From the NCBI GenBank assembly GCA_025454565.1, contig JALOOE010000015.1, forward strand, positions 1 through 12,758: a stretch of DNA of 12,758 nucleotides, read 5' to 3'. The notes beneath the pieces were generated by a model. That model was not told the origin of the DNA. It made no database searches and was given only the letters and a program-made list of their open reading frames with translations. This DNA is from Anaerolineae bacterium. Its GTDB lineage: Bacteria > Chloroflexota > Anaerolineae > CG2-30-64-16. The position numbers were made by a program, and so were the translations under genes. Of the stretch, positions 5,511-12,564 are shown one piece after another; the stretch's first letter is position 1, and every line of letters begins with the position of its first letter.

Positions 5511-7751
5511 ATGACCGCTATCGCTGATGAACTCGCATTCCGTGACTATTTCGCCGATCTCCAGGAGGAGATGGTCAGCCTGATCGCGTTGGTTGCCGCC
5601 GGGCTGGGCTATCTATGGCTGGCTGCCGACATCTGGAGCGCCTATCTCGCCAAAGGAGAGCCGGGGCAGACGCCTTCTGCTGCGGCCTGGGTCGGCGTCG
5701 GCGTACTGCTGTGCTGCTCGGTGCTCAGTTACGTGTGGCGGCGCTCACGCCTGCGACTGGCCGCCAATCTCCTGGCCTGGGGCATCCTGGCATCGGTAGC
5801 GTGCGCCGTTCTGGGCTTCACCGTGCCGATTTCTGCGGTCACGTATCTCTTCGTCGTCCCGATCCTGGTGGCAGGTGCACTCGTCGGCCCGCTGGCGTTC
5901 TGGTTGGTGGCGGCAGCGGCATTTTCCCTGGCGATCCTCTTCCAGATCGCGTCCCCCAGCGCATCCCAGACAGCCACCGAAATCGGTCTATCGCTCGCGA
6001 TTCTCGCGCTCGTCATCCTCACCACCTGGTTGTCGACGCGCCGGCTCTTCACGGCATTGGAATGGGTGTGGCACGGCTACCAACAGGCGCGGAGCAACGA
6101 GGAAATTGCCCGCGACCGGCAGGCTCAACTTCAACGCACGCTCAAAGCGCTCGACGAAACTACCTATCGCTTTGAACGCGCGAACTATATGCTCGGCTGG
6201 GCGCGCGACCAGGCTGAAACGGCGCGGCGGCTCAAGCAGCAATTCGCCCAGACCATCAGCCACGAGCTGCGCACGCCGCTGAACCTCATCATCGGGTTCA
6301 CCGAGCTGATGACGCAATCCCCGGAGTACTACGGCGAACCGCTTGCGCCGCGCTATCTACGCGATGTACGGATCATCCATCGCAACGCACGCCACCTGCA
6401 AACGCTCATCAACGACGTGCTCGATCTCGCGCGCATCGAGGCAGCGCAGATGGCGCTGGTGCGCGAGGAGGTCAATCCGTCTGCGCTCGTCCGAGAAGCG
6501 GTGAACACGGCGCGCAGCCTGATCGAGTCACACGGGTTGGCGCTGAATGTCGAAATCGCGCCCGGTTTGCCTATGCTGTGGATCGATCCGACGCGCATCC
6601 GCCAGGTGCTGTTCAACCTGCTCAACAATGCCGCTCGCTTCACGGAGTACGGCAGCGTCACCCTCACTGTCAGCAGCCAAGATAATGAGGTGATCTTCGC
6701 CGTAGCCGACACAGGCGTGGGCATCGAGTCGGAACACGTTGGCCGCATCTTCGAGGAATTCCAGCAGGCGGATAGTAGCACGCGCCGGAAACATGGCGGC
6801 GCTGGCCTCGGATTGGCGATCAGCAAGCAGTTCGTGACGCTGCACAATGGCCGGATCTGGGTGAAGAGCCAGCCGGGGGTCGGCAGCACGTTCACCTTCA
6901 GCTTGCCCGTCGGGCGTGAACCGCTGGATGCCGGCCTGGGCGCGTCGCGCAATGCGCCGGCCGGGCCCTCCGGCGCCGACAGTGATCGCCCCGTCCTTAT
7001 GGCGATCACACGCAGCCTCACCGCCGCCGGGCTGCTCACGCGCCACATCCAGGGCTGCAACACCGTCGTCGTACCGGAACTGGCGCAAGCACTGCCGGCC
7101 GCAGCGCGACTCTTGCCGCAAGCCATCGTCCTGGATCAGGCGGAGCGATCGTGGACGGCGGATGAGCTGGAACGGCTTGCGACGCAGTTGGCGGGCGCAC
7201 GCGTGCCGATCATGGCGTGTCCGTTGCCCGGCGAGCAGTCATTGGCTCGGCAGCTCGATGTAGACGGTTATCTGATGAAGCCGGTATCGCGCCAGGGCTT
7301 GTGGGATGTGCTCCGGCAGTTCGGCGAAAAAATCGACCGCATCCTGGTGGTGGACGACGATCACGATTTCGTCCAACTCATGGGCCGGATGCTCGATAGC
7401 CCGGTGCGGCGCTACCAGGTGACCAGTGCCTACACCGGCGCGGAGGCGTTGGCGATCATCCGGCGCCGGCGGCCCGATCTGGTGCTGCTGGACGTGCGAC
7501 TTCCCGATATCCCGGGACCTGAGATCGCCCGGCAGATACGCGAACAGCCGGAGTGGCGCGATATCCCGATTATCATGGTCTCAGCACAGGATGACCCGGT
7601 CGCGCCCGCGAGCCAGCCGTGTGCCATCACGATCGCGCGCGCGACAGCTTGGCAGCCGGCGGAAGTAATTCGGTGGGTTCAGCACATGCTGGAGGCCCCG
7701 CTCATGCTGCCTCCAGCATCCGCAGCGCCGCCAGAAGGCCCTGTTCCGTGA
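5511..7751 (+). CDS. Membrane hybrid sensor histidine kinase with two receiver-like domains
   Basis: A 746-aa two-component sensor. Six predicted TM helices (about 22-44, 57-76, 83-103, 108-125, 128-147, 157-177) form the input module with almost no periplasmic loop, so it probably senses a membrane or intracellular cue. A charged, likely coiled-coil segment (188-247) leads to the HisKA H-box SHELRTPLN with phospho-accepting H251. The ATPase domain is intact: N372/N373 in LFNLLNNAARF, D400 in ADTGVGI, and G429-G434 in GGAGLGL. A first receiver-like domain (about 493-610) keeps D542 and K590 but lacks the acidic pair. The second (612-727) has D615-D617 and phospho-acceptor D661 in LVLLDVRLPD, but no Lys is seen at the usual beta5 position, where ITIARATAW stands. 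GAGGGA (5502-5507) supports ATG 5511. Its 3' end overlaps the convergent regulator by 50 bp; phosphotransfer to that regulator is plausible but inferred. Confidence 0.92.
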   Translation: MTAIADELAFRDYFADLQEEMVSLIALVAAGLGYLWLAADIWSAYLAKGEPGQTPSAAAWVGVGVLLCCSVLSYVWRRSRLRLAANLLAWGILASVACAVLGFTVPISAVTYLFVVPILVAGALVGPLAFWLVAAAAFSLAILFQIASPSASQTATEIGLSLAILALVILTTWLSTRRLFTALEWVWHGYQQARSNEEIARDRQAQLQRTLKALDETTYRFERANYMLGWARDQAETARRLKQQFAQTISHELRTPLNLIIGFTELMTQSPEYYGEPLAPRYLRDVRIIHRNARHLQTLINDVLDLARIEAAQMALVREEVNPSALVREAVNTARSLIESHGLALNVEIAPGLPMLWIDPTRIRQVLFNLLNNAARFTEYGSVTLTVSSQDNEVIFAVADTGVGIESEHVGRIFEEFQQADSSTRRKHGGAGLGLAISKQFVTLHNGRIWVKSQPGVGSTFTFSLPVGREPLDAGLGASRNAPAGPSGADSDRPVLMAITRSLTAAGLLTRHIQGCNTVVVPELAQALPAAARLLPQAIVLDQAERSWTADELERLATQLAGARVPIMACPLPGEQSLARQLDVDGYLMKPVSRQGLWDVLRQFGEKIDRILVVDDDHDFVQLMGRMLDSPVRRYQVTSAYTGAEALAIIRRRRPDLVLLDVRLPDIPGPEIARQIREQPEWRDIPIIMVSAQDDPVAPASQPCAITIARATAWQPAEVIRWVQHMLEAPLMLPPASAAPPEGPVP
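7686..7719. terminator. Inverted repeat in the overlap of two convergent genes
   Basis: ATGCTGGAGGC (7686-7696) and GCCTCCAGCAT (7709-7719) are perfect 11-bp complements around a 12-nt loop. It lies inside both coding regions, just before the regulator stop on the minus strand and near the kinase stop on the plus strand, so it could act as a bidirectional terminator or stabilise both 3' ends. No T-tract follows on either side. Each arm encodes Met-Leu-Glu-Ala in frame on its own strand. Confidence 0.45.
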
Positions 7752-8922
7752 CCGGTTTTTCGAGGAAAGCAGTCGCGCCCAGCGACAGGGCGAGCTCACG
7801 CTGCTTCAACACCGAGCAGATGATCACGGGGATGCGCCGCGTGTCCGGCCGATTCAACAAGGCTTGCAGCGCGTCCCAGCCGTCCTGTCCGGGCAACATC
7901 AGATCGAGGGTGATCGCAAAGGGCTGAAGCTGCGCGGCCAGACCGATGGCCTCTTCGGCCGTGGTGGCGGTGATCACCCCATAGCCGTGTGGCGCCAGAT
8001 ACCGCCGGCAGAGTTCCAGCACATCCTCGTTGTCATCGACCACGAGCACCGCCCGCTGCACTTCCATCTGGAGGCCGATCTCGAAACCGATGACGCCCGA
8101 CTCGGCAAGAATTGCCTCCAGCTTGCCGCCGGTCAGCCCCGCCATCTCTTCGAAGGCGGCAAGTCGCTCGGCGACTTCCGCCGGCGCAGCGGGGCGCAGC
8201 GCAGCCGGCGGATCGATCGTCACGCCCACGTAAAGCGCATCGTCTTCGATTTCGGCAGCCACGTGCAGACGTGCGTGCTCGGCGCGCTCGACGAGATAGC
8301 CGATGACCCCGAGCAGCAGTTGGCGCAGGGGCGCCTTATCAGCGCGCACTCTGGGCAGTGTATCAGGCAATATCGCGCCAAGGGTCAGATTCCGCTGGCG
8401 TAATCGTTCTTCGAGCAAAGCCAGAGCGCCACGGATCACCTCGCTGGGCTGGGTATAGCGACCGGCCTGGGCCGAGCGCGCCGCCTCCAGGCGCAAGAGC
8501 TCGATATGGTCGGAAGCCGATCGGTCTTCCGTCACGGGCGCAGCGCGCGCCTGCGCAACGTAGTGATCCCACAGCAAATCAGCCACGGACTCGAGCGCCG
8601 CTTCTTGCTCCCGGTAGAACTGCCGCTTGCTTACAGCGATTTCCTGCATGACCGCGCCGGGATCCTGCCCGTTCTGATATCGGCCTACCATGAGCCTGTA
8701 GCGCCGCCACTCGCGCGAATAGGGCGCTGCGCGTGGCCCAGGATCCAGCTCCTTGATTGCATCCAGCAGCAGATCATGAAGCCGCCAGCCCTTTTCTTTG
8801 CTCGGCGCCGACGCATCAGACAGCAATTCATCCGTGAGAGGATGCGTGCGCAGGTAAACCAGGTCGTAGAGGTGGCTATAGAGGTCGCGCACCTGCTCGC
8901 CGAACTCGATTCGATCCTTCAT
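7702..8922 (-). CDS. Response regulator: HTH-like N-terminus, degenerate kinase core, C-terminal receiver
   Basis: A 406-aa regulator with reversed layout. Residues 46-122 (from GWRLHDLLLDAI to ADLLWDHY) contain a helix-turn-helix-like stretch, IAVSKRQFYREQEAAL, that I read as a probable DNA-binding region. Residues 140-290 resemble a histidine kinase core (VIRGALALLEERL, then RADKAPLRQLLLGVIGYL). It has no phospho-accepting His, N-box Asn or glycine boxes, so it is catalytically dead. The C-terminal receiver (291-406) is complete: D296/D297, phospho-acceptor D340 in ITLDLMLPG, S370 and K389 in LEKPV. ATG 8922 is preferred because domain-like sequence begins there. An in-frame ATG at 9000 would add 26 atypical residues covering the operator-like repeats. 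The ribosome site is weak (GAG about 8 nt upstream). It is divergent from the sugar ABC genes and convergent with the hybrid kinase, so control of the ABC genes is inferred. Confidence 0.85.
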   Translation of the reverse strand: MKDRIEFGEQVRDLYSHLYDLVYLRTHPLTDELLSDASAPSKEKGWRLHDLLLDAIKELDPGPRAAPYSREWRRYRLMVGRYQNGQDPGAVMQEIAVSKRQFYREQEAALESVADLLWDHYVAQARAAPVTEDRSASDHIELLRLEAARSAQAGRYTQPSEVIRGALALLEERLRQRNLTLGAILPDTLPRVRADKAPLRQLLLGVIGYLVERAEHARLHVAAEIEDDALYVGVTIDPPAALRPAAPAEVAERLAAFEEMAGLTGGKLEAILAESGVIGFEIGLQMEVQRAVLVVDDNEDVLELCRRYLAPHGYGVITATTAEEAIGLAAQLQPFAITLDLMLPGQDGWDALQALLNRPDTRRIPVIICSVLKQRELALSLGATAFLEKPVTEQGLLAALRMLEAA

Positions 8923-8932
8923 CGCTATCTCG

Positions 8933-8958
8933 TGGCACAACCTGGCACAGGTTGGCAC
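8933..8958. promoter_or_regulatory. Probable operator: three phased TGGCAC boxes and a palindrome
   Basis: TGGCAC occurs at 8933-8938, 8943-8948 and 8953-8958, exactly 10 bp apart, and a related TGGCAT at 8967-8972. Overlapping them is the palindrome CAACCTG-GCA-CAGGTTG (8938-8954). The site lies just upstream of the regulator start codon. It is about 44-69 bp before the start expected from TATAAT at 8990, which fits activation of the ABC genes and feedback on the regulator. Which protein binds is not visible in the sequence. Confidence 0.55.
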
Positions 8959-8989
8959 TCTAAATGTGGCATTAGCTGACACCACGAGA

Positions 8990-8996
8990 TATAATA
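8990..8996. promoter_or_regulatory. AT-rich -10 element, possibly shared by divergent promoters
   Basis: On the plus strand a perfect TATAAT stands at 8990-8995, but the sequence 17 bp upstream (TGGCAT) is a poor -35, as expected for an activator-dependent promoter. On the minus strand TATTAT (8996-8991) is a 5 of 6 match, also with no clear -35. The plus-strand transcript would have a ~167-nt leader before the binding-protein gene. Strand use is inferred. Confidence 0.4.
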
Positions 8997-9000
8997 ACAT

Positions 9001-9168
9001 AAATCTAGCTGCGCCGATAAGGCGTCACGACCTCGATGCACGCCAGTCATCGATACGATCTCCCGCACAGAGGAGGTGCCAAGCACCCAGGCAACGATAT
9101 CTCGGTTACTTCTGTTCGCCGACTGTCTTTAGTCAGTAAGCATCGTACACAATCCCAGGAGGACTACA
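9001..9168 (+). promoter_or_regulatory. Untranslated leader of the ABC binding-protein gene
   Basis: No credible gene lies here. It holds two mutually exclusive short stems: GGCGT (9021-9025) with ACGCC (9040-9044), and TCGATG (9033-9038) with CATCGA (9048-9053). A tight hairpin, GGTGC-CAA-GCACC (9075-9087), partly covers an AGGAGG that has no nearby start codon. The true ribosome site AGGAGGA (9157-9163) lies 5 nt before ATG 9169. I recognise no riboswitch class. Confidence 0.35.
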
Positions 9169-10575
9169 ATGGAGAATCGTCCCAAGCTGAGCCGCCGCGA
9201 CTTTCTGCGCGGCGCCGCGCTCGCCGGCGTAGGCGCCACGATCGCCGCTTGCGCGCCGTCAGCGCCCCCCGCGCCGGCCGCCGCACCCAAGGCAGAGCCG
9301 ACCAAAGCTGCGGCAGCCGCCGCGGCGCCGACCGCCGCACCGGCGGCTGCCCAAGAGGCCAAGATCCGCTTCATCTCGAACCACGGTGAAGCAGACGTCC
9401 CGCTCTTCAAGAAGGTGCTCGAGAACTTCGCCGCCAAGAACCCGAACATCAAGGTCGAATACCTCGACATCGCCGGCAACGAGTTCTACAACTCCATCAA
9501 CACGCAGGGCGCTGGGGGCCAACTGCCCGATGTTTGGTACACGCGTACCTTCGACGTTCCAGTGTACGGCTCTAAAGGCTGGACTACCTCGCTGCAGCCG
9601 CTGATCGATCGCGATGCCAAGGAAGTGAACGTCGATGACTTCTGGCCCGCGCAGGTGGCCCAGATGAAATGGAAGGGCCAACTCTACGCGCTGCCCTATG
9701 ACTTCTCGAACATCGGCATCTACTACAATAAGAAGATGTTCGACGATGCAAAGGTGCCCTACCCCACCAATGAAGGCTGGAAATGGGACGAACTGATGCA
9801 ACTCGCCCAGAAGTTCGTCAAGAAAGACGGGAACCAGTTCAAGACCTGGGGCCTCGACATGTACTTGTGGAACTGGGTCTTCCATGGCAACATGTTCGGC
9901 TGGGGCGGTAAGATCTGGTCGGACGACTTCAAGACCTCGGTGGTCAACAGCAAGGAGAATTTGGATTGCTTCAAGTGGTTCATCGATGCCCGTAAGAAGG
10001 GCCTCTATCCGGAGGCGGGTGCGATGCCACAGGGAGTCAACCCATTCGGCGGCGGCCTGGTGCCGATGGCCTACCAAGGCTCCTGGGCCACGGTCGCACT
10101 GCGCGATGTAATCAAGGACAAGTTCGACTTCGACGTCGTCGCCATGCCCAAGTCGCCGACCGGCGCGTCTTGTCTCAATGCGGCGGGCGGGGCATGGGGC
10201 ATCGCCAAGAACACCAAGGCGTTGGAAGCAGCCTGGACCTTCAATAAGTTCCTGACGAACACCGATTCCACCAACGTGCTGATCTCCGACCCGCTGCGCA
10301 GCATCCCGGGCCGCAAGAGCTCGGTGCCGCGCTGGAACGAGACCGCGGCCAAGGGCGGCATGCCGCCCAAGAACGTCGCCGTATTCGGCAAGCAGATGCC
10401 GGAAGCGGCGGGTGCGCCGTATCCGCCTTATTGGCAGGACTACGGCACCGCCTGGAATAACATGATCGTGCCGCTGCTCAGCGGCCCATCGGATGCCGAT
10501 CCGGCGAAGGTGCTGGCCGACTTCGACGCTGAGTTGAAGCGCATCATCGACCAGAACAAGGCCAGCCTGAGCTAA
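9169..10575 (+). CDS. Sugar ABC transporter substrate-binding lipoprotein (family 1, CUT1-like)
   Basis: Extracytoplasmic solute-binding protein, 468 aa, that captures a carbohydrate for the two permeases downstream. The N-terminus is a Tat signal with lipobox. LSRRDFLRG has the twin arginines R9-R10, a hydrophobic stretch follows (16-25), and TIAAC puts the lipid-modified Cys at 28. An Ala/Pro-rich linker (29-62) tethers the protein to the membrane. The mature domain begins near KIRFISNHGEADVPLFKKVL and shows family-1 features: GGQLPDVWYTRTFD, YALPYDFSNIGIYYNKKMFD, and PMAYQGSWATVAL. The many Trp and Tyr residues fit sugar stacking. Its start is fixed by a strong Shine-Dalgarno. It is followed by a stable hairpin, the usual way such genes gain more mRNA than their permeases. 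The ligand cannot be read from sequence; an arabinose-containing oligosaccharide is only a neighbourhood guess. Confidence 0.95.
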   Translation: MENRPKLSRRDFLRGAALAGVGATIAACAPSAPPAPAAAPKAEPTKAAAAAAAPTAAPAAAQEAKIRFISNHGEADVPLFKKVLENFAAKNPNIKVEYLDIAGNEFYNSINTQGAGGQLPDVWYTRTFDVPVYGSKGWTTSLQPLIDRDAKEVNVDDFWPAQVAQMKWKGQLYALPYDFSNIGIYYNKKMFDDAKVPYPTNEGWKWDELMQLAQKFVKKDGNQFKTWGLDMYLWNWVFHGNMFGWGGKIWSDDFKTSVVNSKENLDCFKWFIDARKKGLYPEAGAMPQGVNPFGGGLVPMAYQGSWATVALRDVIKDKFDFDVVAMPKSPTGASCLNAAGGAWGIAKNTKALEAAWTFNKFLTNTDSTNVLISDPLRSIPGRKSSVPRWNETAAKGGMPPKNVAVFGKQMPEAAGAPYPPYWQDYGTAWNNMIVPLLSGPSDADPAKVLADFDAELKRIIDQNKASLS

Positions 10576-10589
10576 GGTTCGACCGGTTG

Positions 10590-10622
10590 ACGTGCCAGGC
10601 ACGCTTGCTGTGCCTGGCACGT
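10590..10622 (+). terminator. Strong intercistronic hairpin after the binding-protein gene
   Basis: ACGTGCCAGGCAC (10590-10602) and GTGCCTGGCACGT (10610-10622) form a perfect 13-bp stem with a 7-nt loop, 14 nt after the stop codon. No T-tract follows. It probably stabilises the upstream mRNA or causes partial termination, raising binding protein over permease. It carries CCTGGCAC, also present in the operator region at 8941-8948. Confidence 0.65.
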
Positions 10623-10638
10623 GTATTCCTGAGTGTTC

Positions 10639-10647
10639 TGCTATAAT
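10639..10647 (+). promoter_or_regulatory. Extended -10 promoter in front of the permease genes
   Basis: TGCTATAAT (10639-10647) is a perfect extended -10 (TGnTATAAT). No recognisable -35 lies 16-18 bp upstream, which extended -10 promoters can do without. Transcription would start near 10654, leaving a ~27-nt leader. GGAGG (10668-10672) sits 8 nt before ATG 10681. The permeases may therefore be transcribed independently of the binding protein. Confidence 0.55.
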
Positions 10648-10680
10648 TGACGGCACAACCTCAGCCTGGAGGCCCCAGTC

Positions 10681-11601
10681 ATGGCGCTACGAATACGAAT
10701 GCCGAAAACCAAGATGGCCCGGCGGGAAGCCATGGAAGGCTACCTCTTCATTCTTCCCTGGATCTTGGGCTTCCTCATTTTTCGCTTGGGCCCGATGCTC
10801 TATTCGCTGTTCCTCAGCTTCACCGATTACGCGGCCCGCGGCGCGCCGCAGTTCATCGGTCTCGAAAACTACACTTACATGTTCACCAAAGACCCGCGCT
10901 TCCTCGATTCTTTGCGCTCTACCTTGGCTTTTGTGGTCGGCTATCTGCCCCTCAACCTCGCGCTCGGGCTGGCAATCGCTCTATTGATGAACCAACGTGT
11001 GCGCGGCATCACGGGCTTCCGCGCGATCTACTACCTGCCCGCAGTGACCAGCGGCGTGGCCGTAGCCATCCTCTGGCAGTTCGTGTTCCACAAGCAGTGG
11101 GGCATTTTGAACGCGATCCTGTCGGTCTTCGGGGCGCAGCCCATCGGCTGGCTGGTGGATCCCAAATGGGTGATGGTGGCGTTTGTCATCATGTCGATCT
11201 GGGGGGTCGGCGGTAGCATGATCATCTACCTCGCCGGCCTGCAATCGATCCCGACCGAGCTGTACGAGTCGGCCTCGATCGACGGCGCGAACGGCGTGAG
11301 AAAGTTCTGGCACATCACCCTGCCCATGCTGACGCCGACCATCTTCTTCGTGCTGATCACCGGCTTGATCGCTGCTTTCCAGATTTTCGAGAGCGCGTAC
11401 ATCATGACCGGCGGTGGGCCGAACTATGCGACCTACTTCTTCGGCCTGAATATCTACTTCACTGCGTTCCAATCGCTGCGCTTCGCGTATGCGTCGACGC
11501 TGGCCTGGATGCTGTTTGCGATCATCGCGGCGCTGACGATCTTCGTCTTCACCACATCACGGCGTTGGGTCTTCTACGCCGGAGCCCGCGAGGATGCCTA
11601 G
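10681..11601 (+). CDS. Sugar ABC transporter permease, MalF/UgpA type
   Basis: Inner-membrane permease, 306 aa, first of the two that form the transport channel. Six membrane segments are visible, starting with GYLFILPWILGFLIFRLGPM and ending with the ~270-296 helix. The typical CUT1 N-terminal feature SLFLSFTDY and the later FRAIYYLPAV segment are present. The EAA loop that docks on the ATPase spans about residues 193-219 (ELYESASIDGA, then FWHITLPMLTP), with G202 as the conserved glycine. The GGGPNYAT loop between TM5 and TM6 is characteristic. ATG 10681 is chosen by its Shine-Dalgarno; downstream in-frame ATGs have none. The partner permease begins 10 bp after its stop. The substrate is presumably that of the binding protein at 9169-10575. 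Confidence 0.95.
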   Translation: MALRIRMPKTKMARREAMEGYLFILPWILGFLIFRLGPMLYSLFLSFTDYAARGAPQFIGLENYTYMFTKDPRFLDSLRSTLAFVVGYLPLNLALGLAIALLMNQRVRGITGFRAIYYLPAVTSGVAVAILWQFVFHKQWGILNAILSVFGAQPIGWLVDPKWVMVAFVIMSIWGVGGSMIIYLAGLQSIPTELYESASIDGANGVRKFWHITLPMLTPTIFFVLITGLIAAFQIFESAYIMTGGGPNYATYFFGLNIYFTAFQSLRFAYASTLAWMLFAIIAALTIFVFTTSRRWVFYAGAREDA

Positions 11602-11614
11602 AGAGGACGTCATG
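11600..11614 (+). promoter_or_regulatory. Shine-Dalgarno deciding the start of the second permease
   Basis: AGAGAGGA (11600-11607) lies 4 nt before ATG 11612. The earlier in-frame ATG at 11594 has purines directly adjoining it, with no room for ribosome spacing, and overlaps the first permease. ATG 11612 is therefore preferred, which shortens the protein by 6 residues. Confidence 0.55.
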
Positions 11615-12514
11615 GCGACCGAGACCCAGCTTTACACTCCATCAACTGCCGCCGCGCGGCGCACCTCCGGCCTGCGCCTCAGCCGCCGGCGTGTCATTCA
11701 TACCTCGTTGACCTACGCACTGCTGTTGTTCGGCAGCGTCCTGCTGATGGTGCCCTTCTTCTGGATGCTTTCGACCAGCCTGAAGACGCTGGCCGAGGTG
11801 CAGACATGGCCGATCGTCTGGATTCCCAGCAATGCCGTCTGGGAGAACTACCCGGCGGTGTTCCAAAAAACGCCGTTCGCTCGCTACATCATGAACAGCC
11901 TCGTGATTGCCATCGGCGGCATCATCGGCACACTGATCGGCAGTTCTTTGGCGGGCTTCGGCTTCGCCCGGCTTCGCTTTCCGGGCCGCAACGTGCTCTT
12001 CTTCCTGAACCTGACGACCTTGATGCTGCCCGCATGGGTGGTCATCGTGCCGCACTTCATGATGTTCAGCGCGGTAGGCTGGCTCGACACCTATTTGCCC
12101 TTCATCGTGCCGGCCTTCTTCGGCAACGCGTTCTACATCTTCCTCTTCCGCCAATGGTTCATGGGCGTCCCAGGGGAACTCGAAGACGCCGCGCGCATCG
12201 ACGGCTGCTCGACATTCCGGATCTTCGCCCAGATCTTCATGCCGCTCGCCAAGCCGGTGATCGCGACCGTAGCCATTTTCGCCTTCTTCTACTACTGGAA
12301 CGACCTGCTCTACCCGCTGGTTTACCTCCAGTCACAGATGAAATTCCCCGTCAGCCTGGGGCTGCGCATGTTCCAGACGGCGAACGCCGGCGTGGTGGAC
12401 ATGCCCAAGATGATGGCGGCCTCAATGATGGCGCTCTTGCCGTGCGTCGTCATCTTCTTCTTCGCCCAGCGTCTATTCGTGCAAGGCGTAGTGATGACAG
12501 GCGTGGAGAAGTAG
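11612..12514 (+). CDS. Sugar ABC transporter permease, MalG/UgpE type
   Basis: Second inner-membrane permease, 300 aa from the preferred start. A basic cytoplasmic N-terminus (RRTSGLRLSRRRVIHTS) is followed by six membrane segments. The first, about residues 32-52, ends in MVPFFWMLSTSLKT, the standard CUT1 MalG-type opening. A second family mark is the AGFGFARLRFPGRN segment after TM2. The EAA loop lies at about residues 189-215 (GELEDAARIDG, then FMPLAKPV), with G198 conserved. The C-terminal FVQGVVMTGVEK ends as in MalG relatives, where this tail helps contact the ATPase. No ATPase gene follows; the transporter probably uses a shared MsmK/UgpC-type ATPase encoded elsewhere, as many CUT1 systems do. 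Confidence 0.95.
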   Translation: MATETQLYTPSTAAARRTSGLRLSRRRVIHTSLTYALLLFGSVLLMVPFFWMLSTSLKTLAEVQTWPIVWIPSNAVWENYPAVFQKTPFARYIMNSLVIAIGGIIGTLIGSSLAGFGFARLRFPGRNVLFFLNLTTLMLPAWVVIVPHFMMFSAVGWLDTYLPFIVPAFFGNAFYIFLFRQWFMGVPGELEDAARIDGCSTFRIFAQIFMPLAKPVIATVAIFAFFYYWNDLLYPLVYLQSQMKFPVSLGLRMFQTANAGVVDMPKMMAASMMALLPCVVIFFFAQRLFVQGVVMTGVEK

Positions 12515-12519
12515 CCCAT

Positions 12520-12551
12520 AGCAAGTCAGCAAGTCAGCAAATCAGCGAATG
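12520..12551 (+). repeat. Octamer tandem repeat, four copies
   Basis: Four head-to-tail 8-bp units: AGCAAGTC twice (12520-12535), then AGCAAATC (12536-12543) and AGCGAATG (12544-12551). Divergence increases to the right. It starts 6 bp after the permease stop codon and has no coding potential. Confidence 0.75.
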
Positions 12552-12564
12552 GCGAGTCGGCGGT

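Noticed and set aside
8933..8956. Sigma54 (-24/-12) promoter suggested by TGGCAC
   Set aside because: The GG-to-GC distance is 11 bp instead of 12 and no TTGC element is found. The exact 10-bp repetition is better explained as an operator array.
9036..9389. Possible 117-aa protein starting in the ABC leader
   Set aside because: It has no ribosome site, has Arg-rich low-complexity sequence where it overlaps the binding-protein gene in another frame, and no family similarity is visible.
9259..10656. 465-codon open frame on the minus strand opposite the binding-protein gene
   Set aside because: Same GC-driven antisense effect. The plus-strand gene has a signal peptide, lipobox and family motifs, while this frame has none.
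11594..11611. Upstream ATG start for the second permease
   Set aside because: No properly spaced ribosome site; ATG 11612 has AGAGAGGA 4 nt before it.
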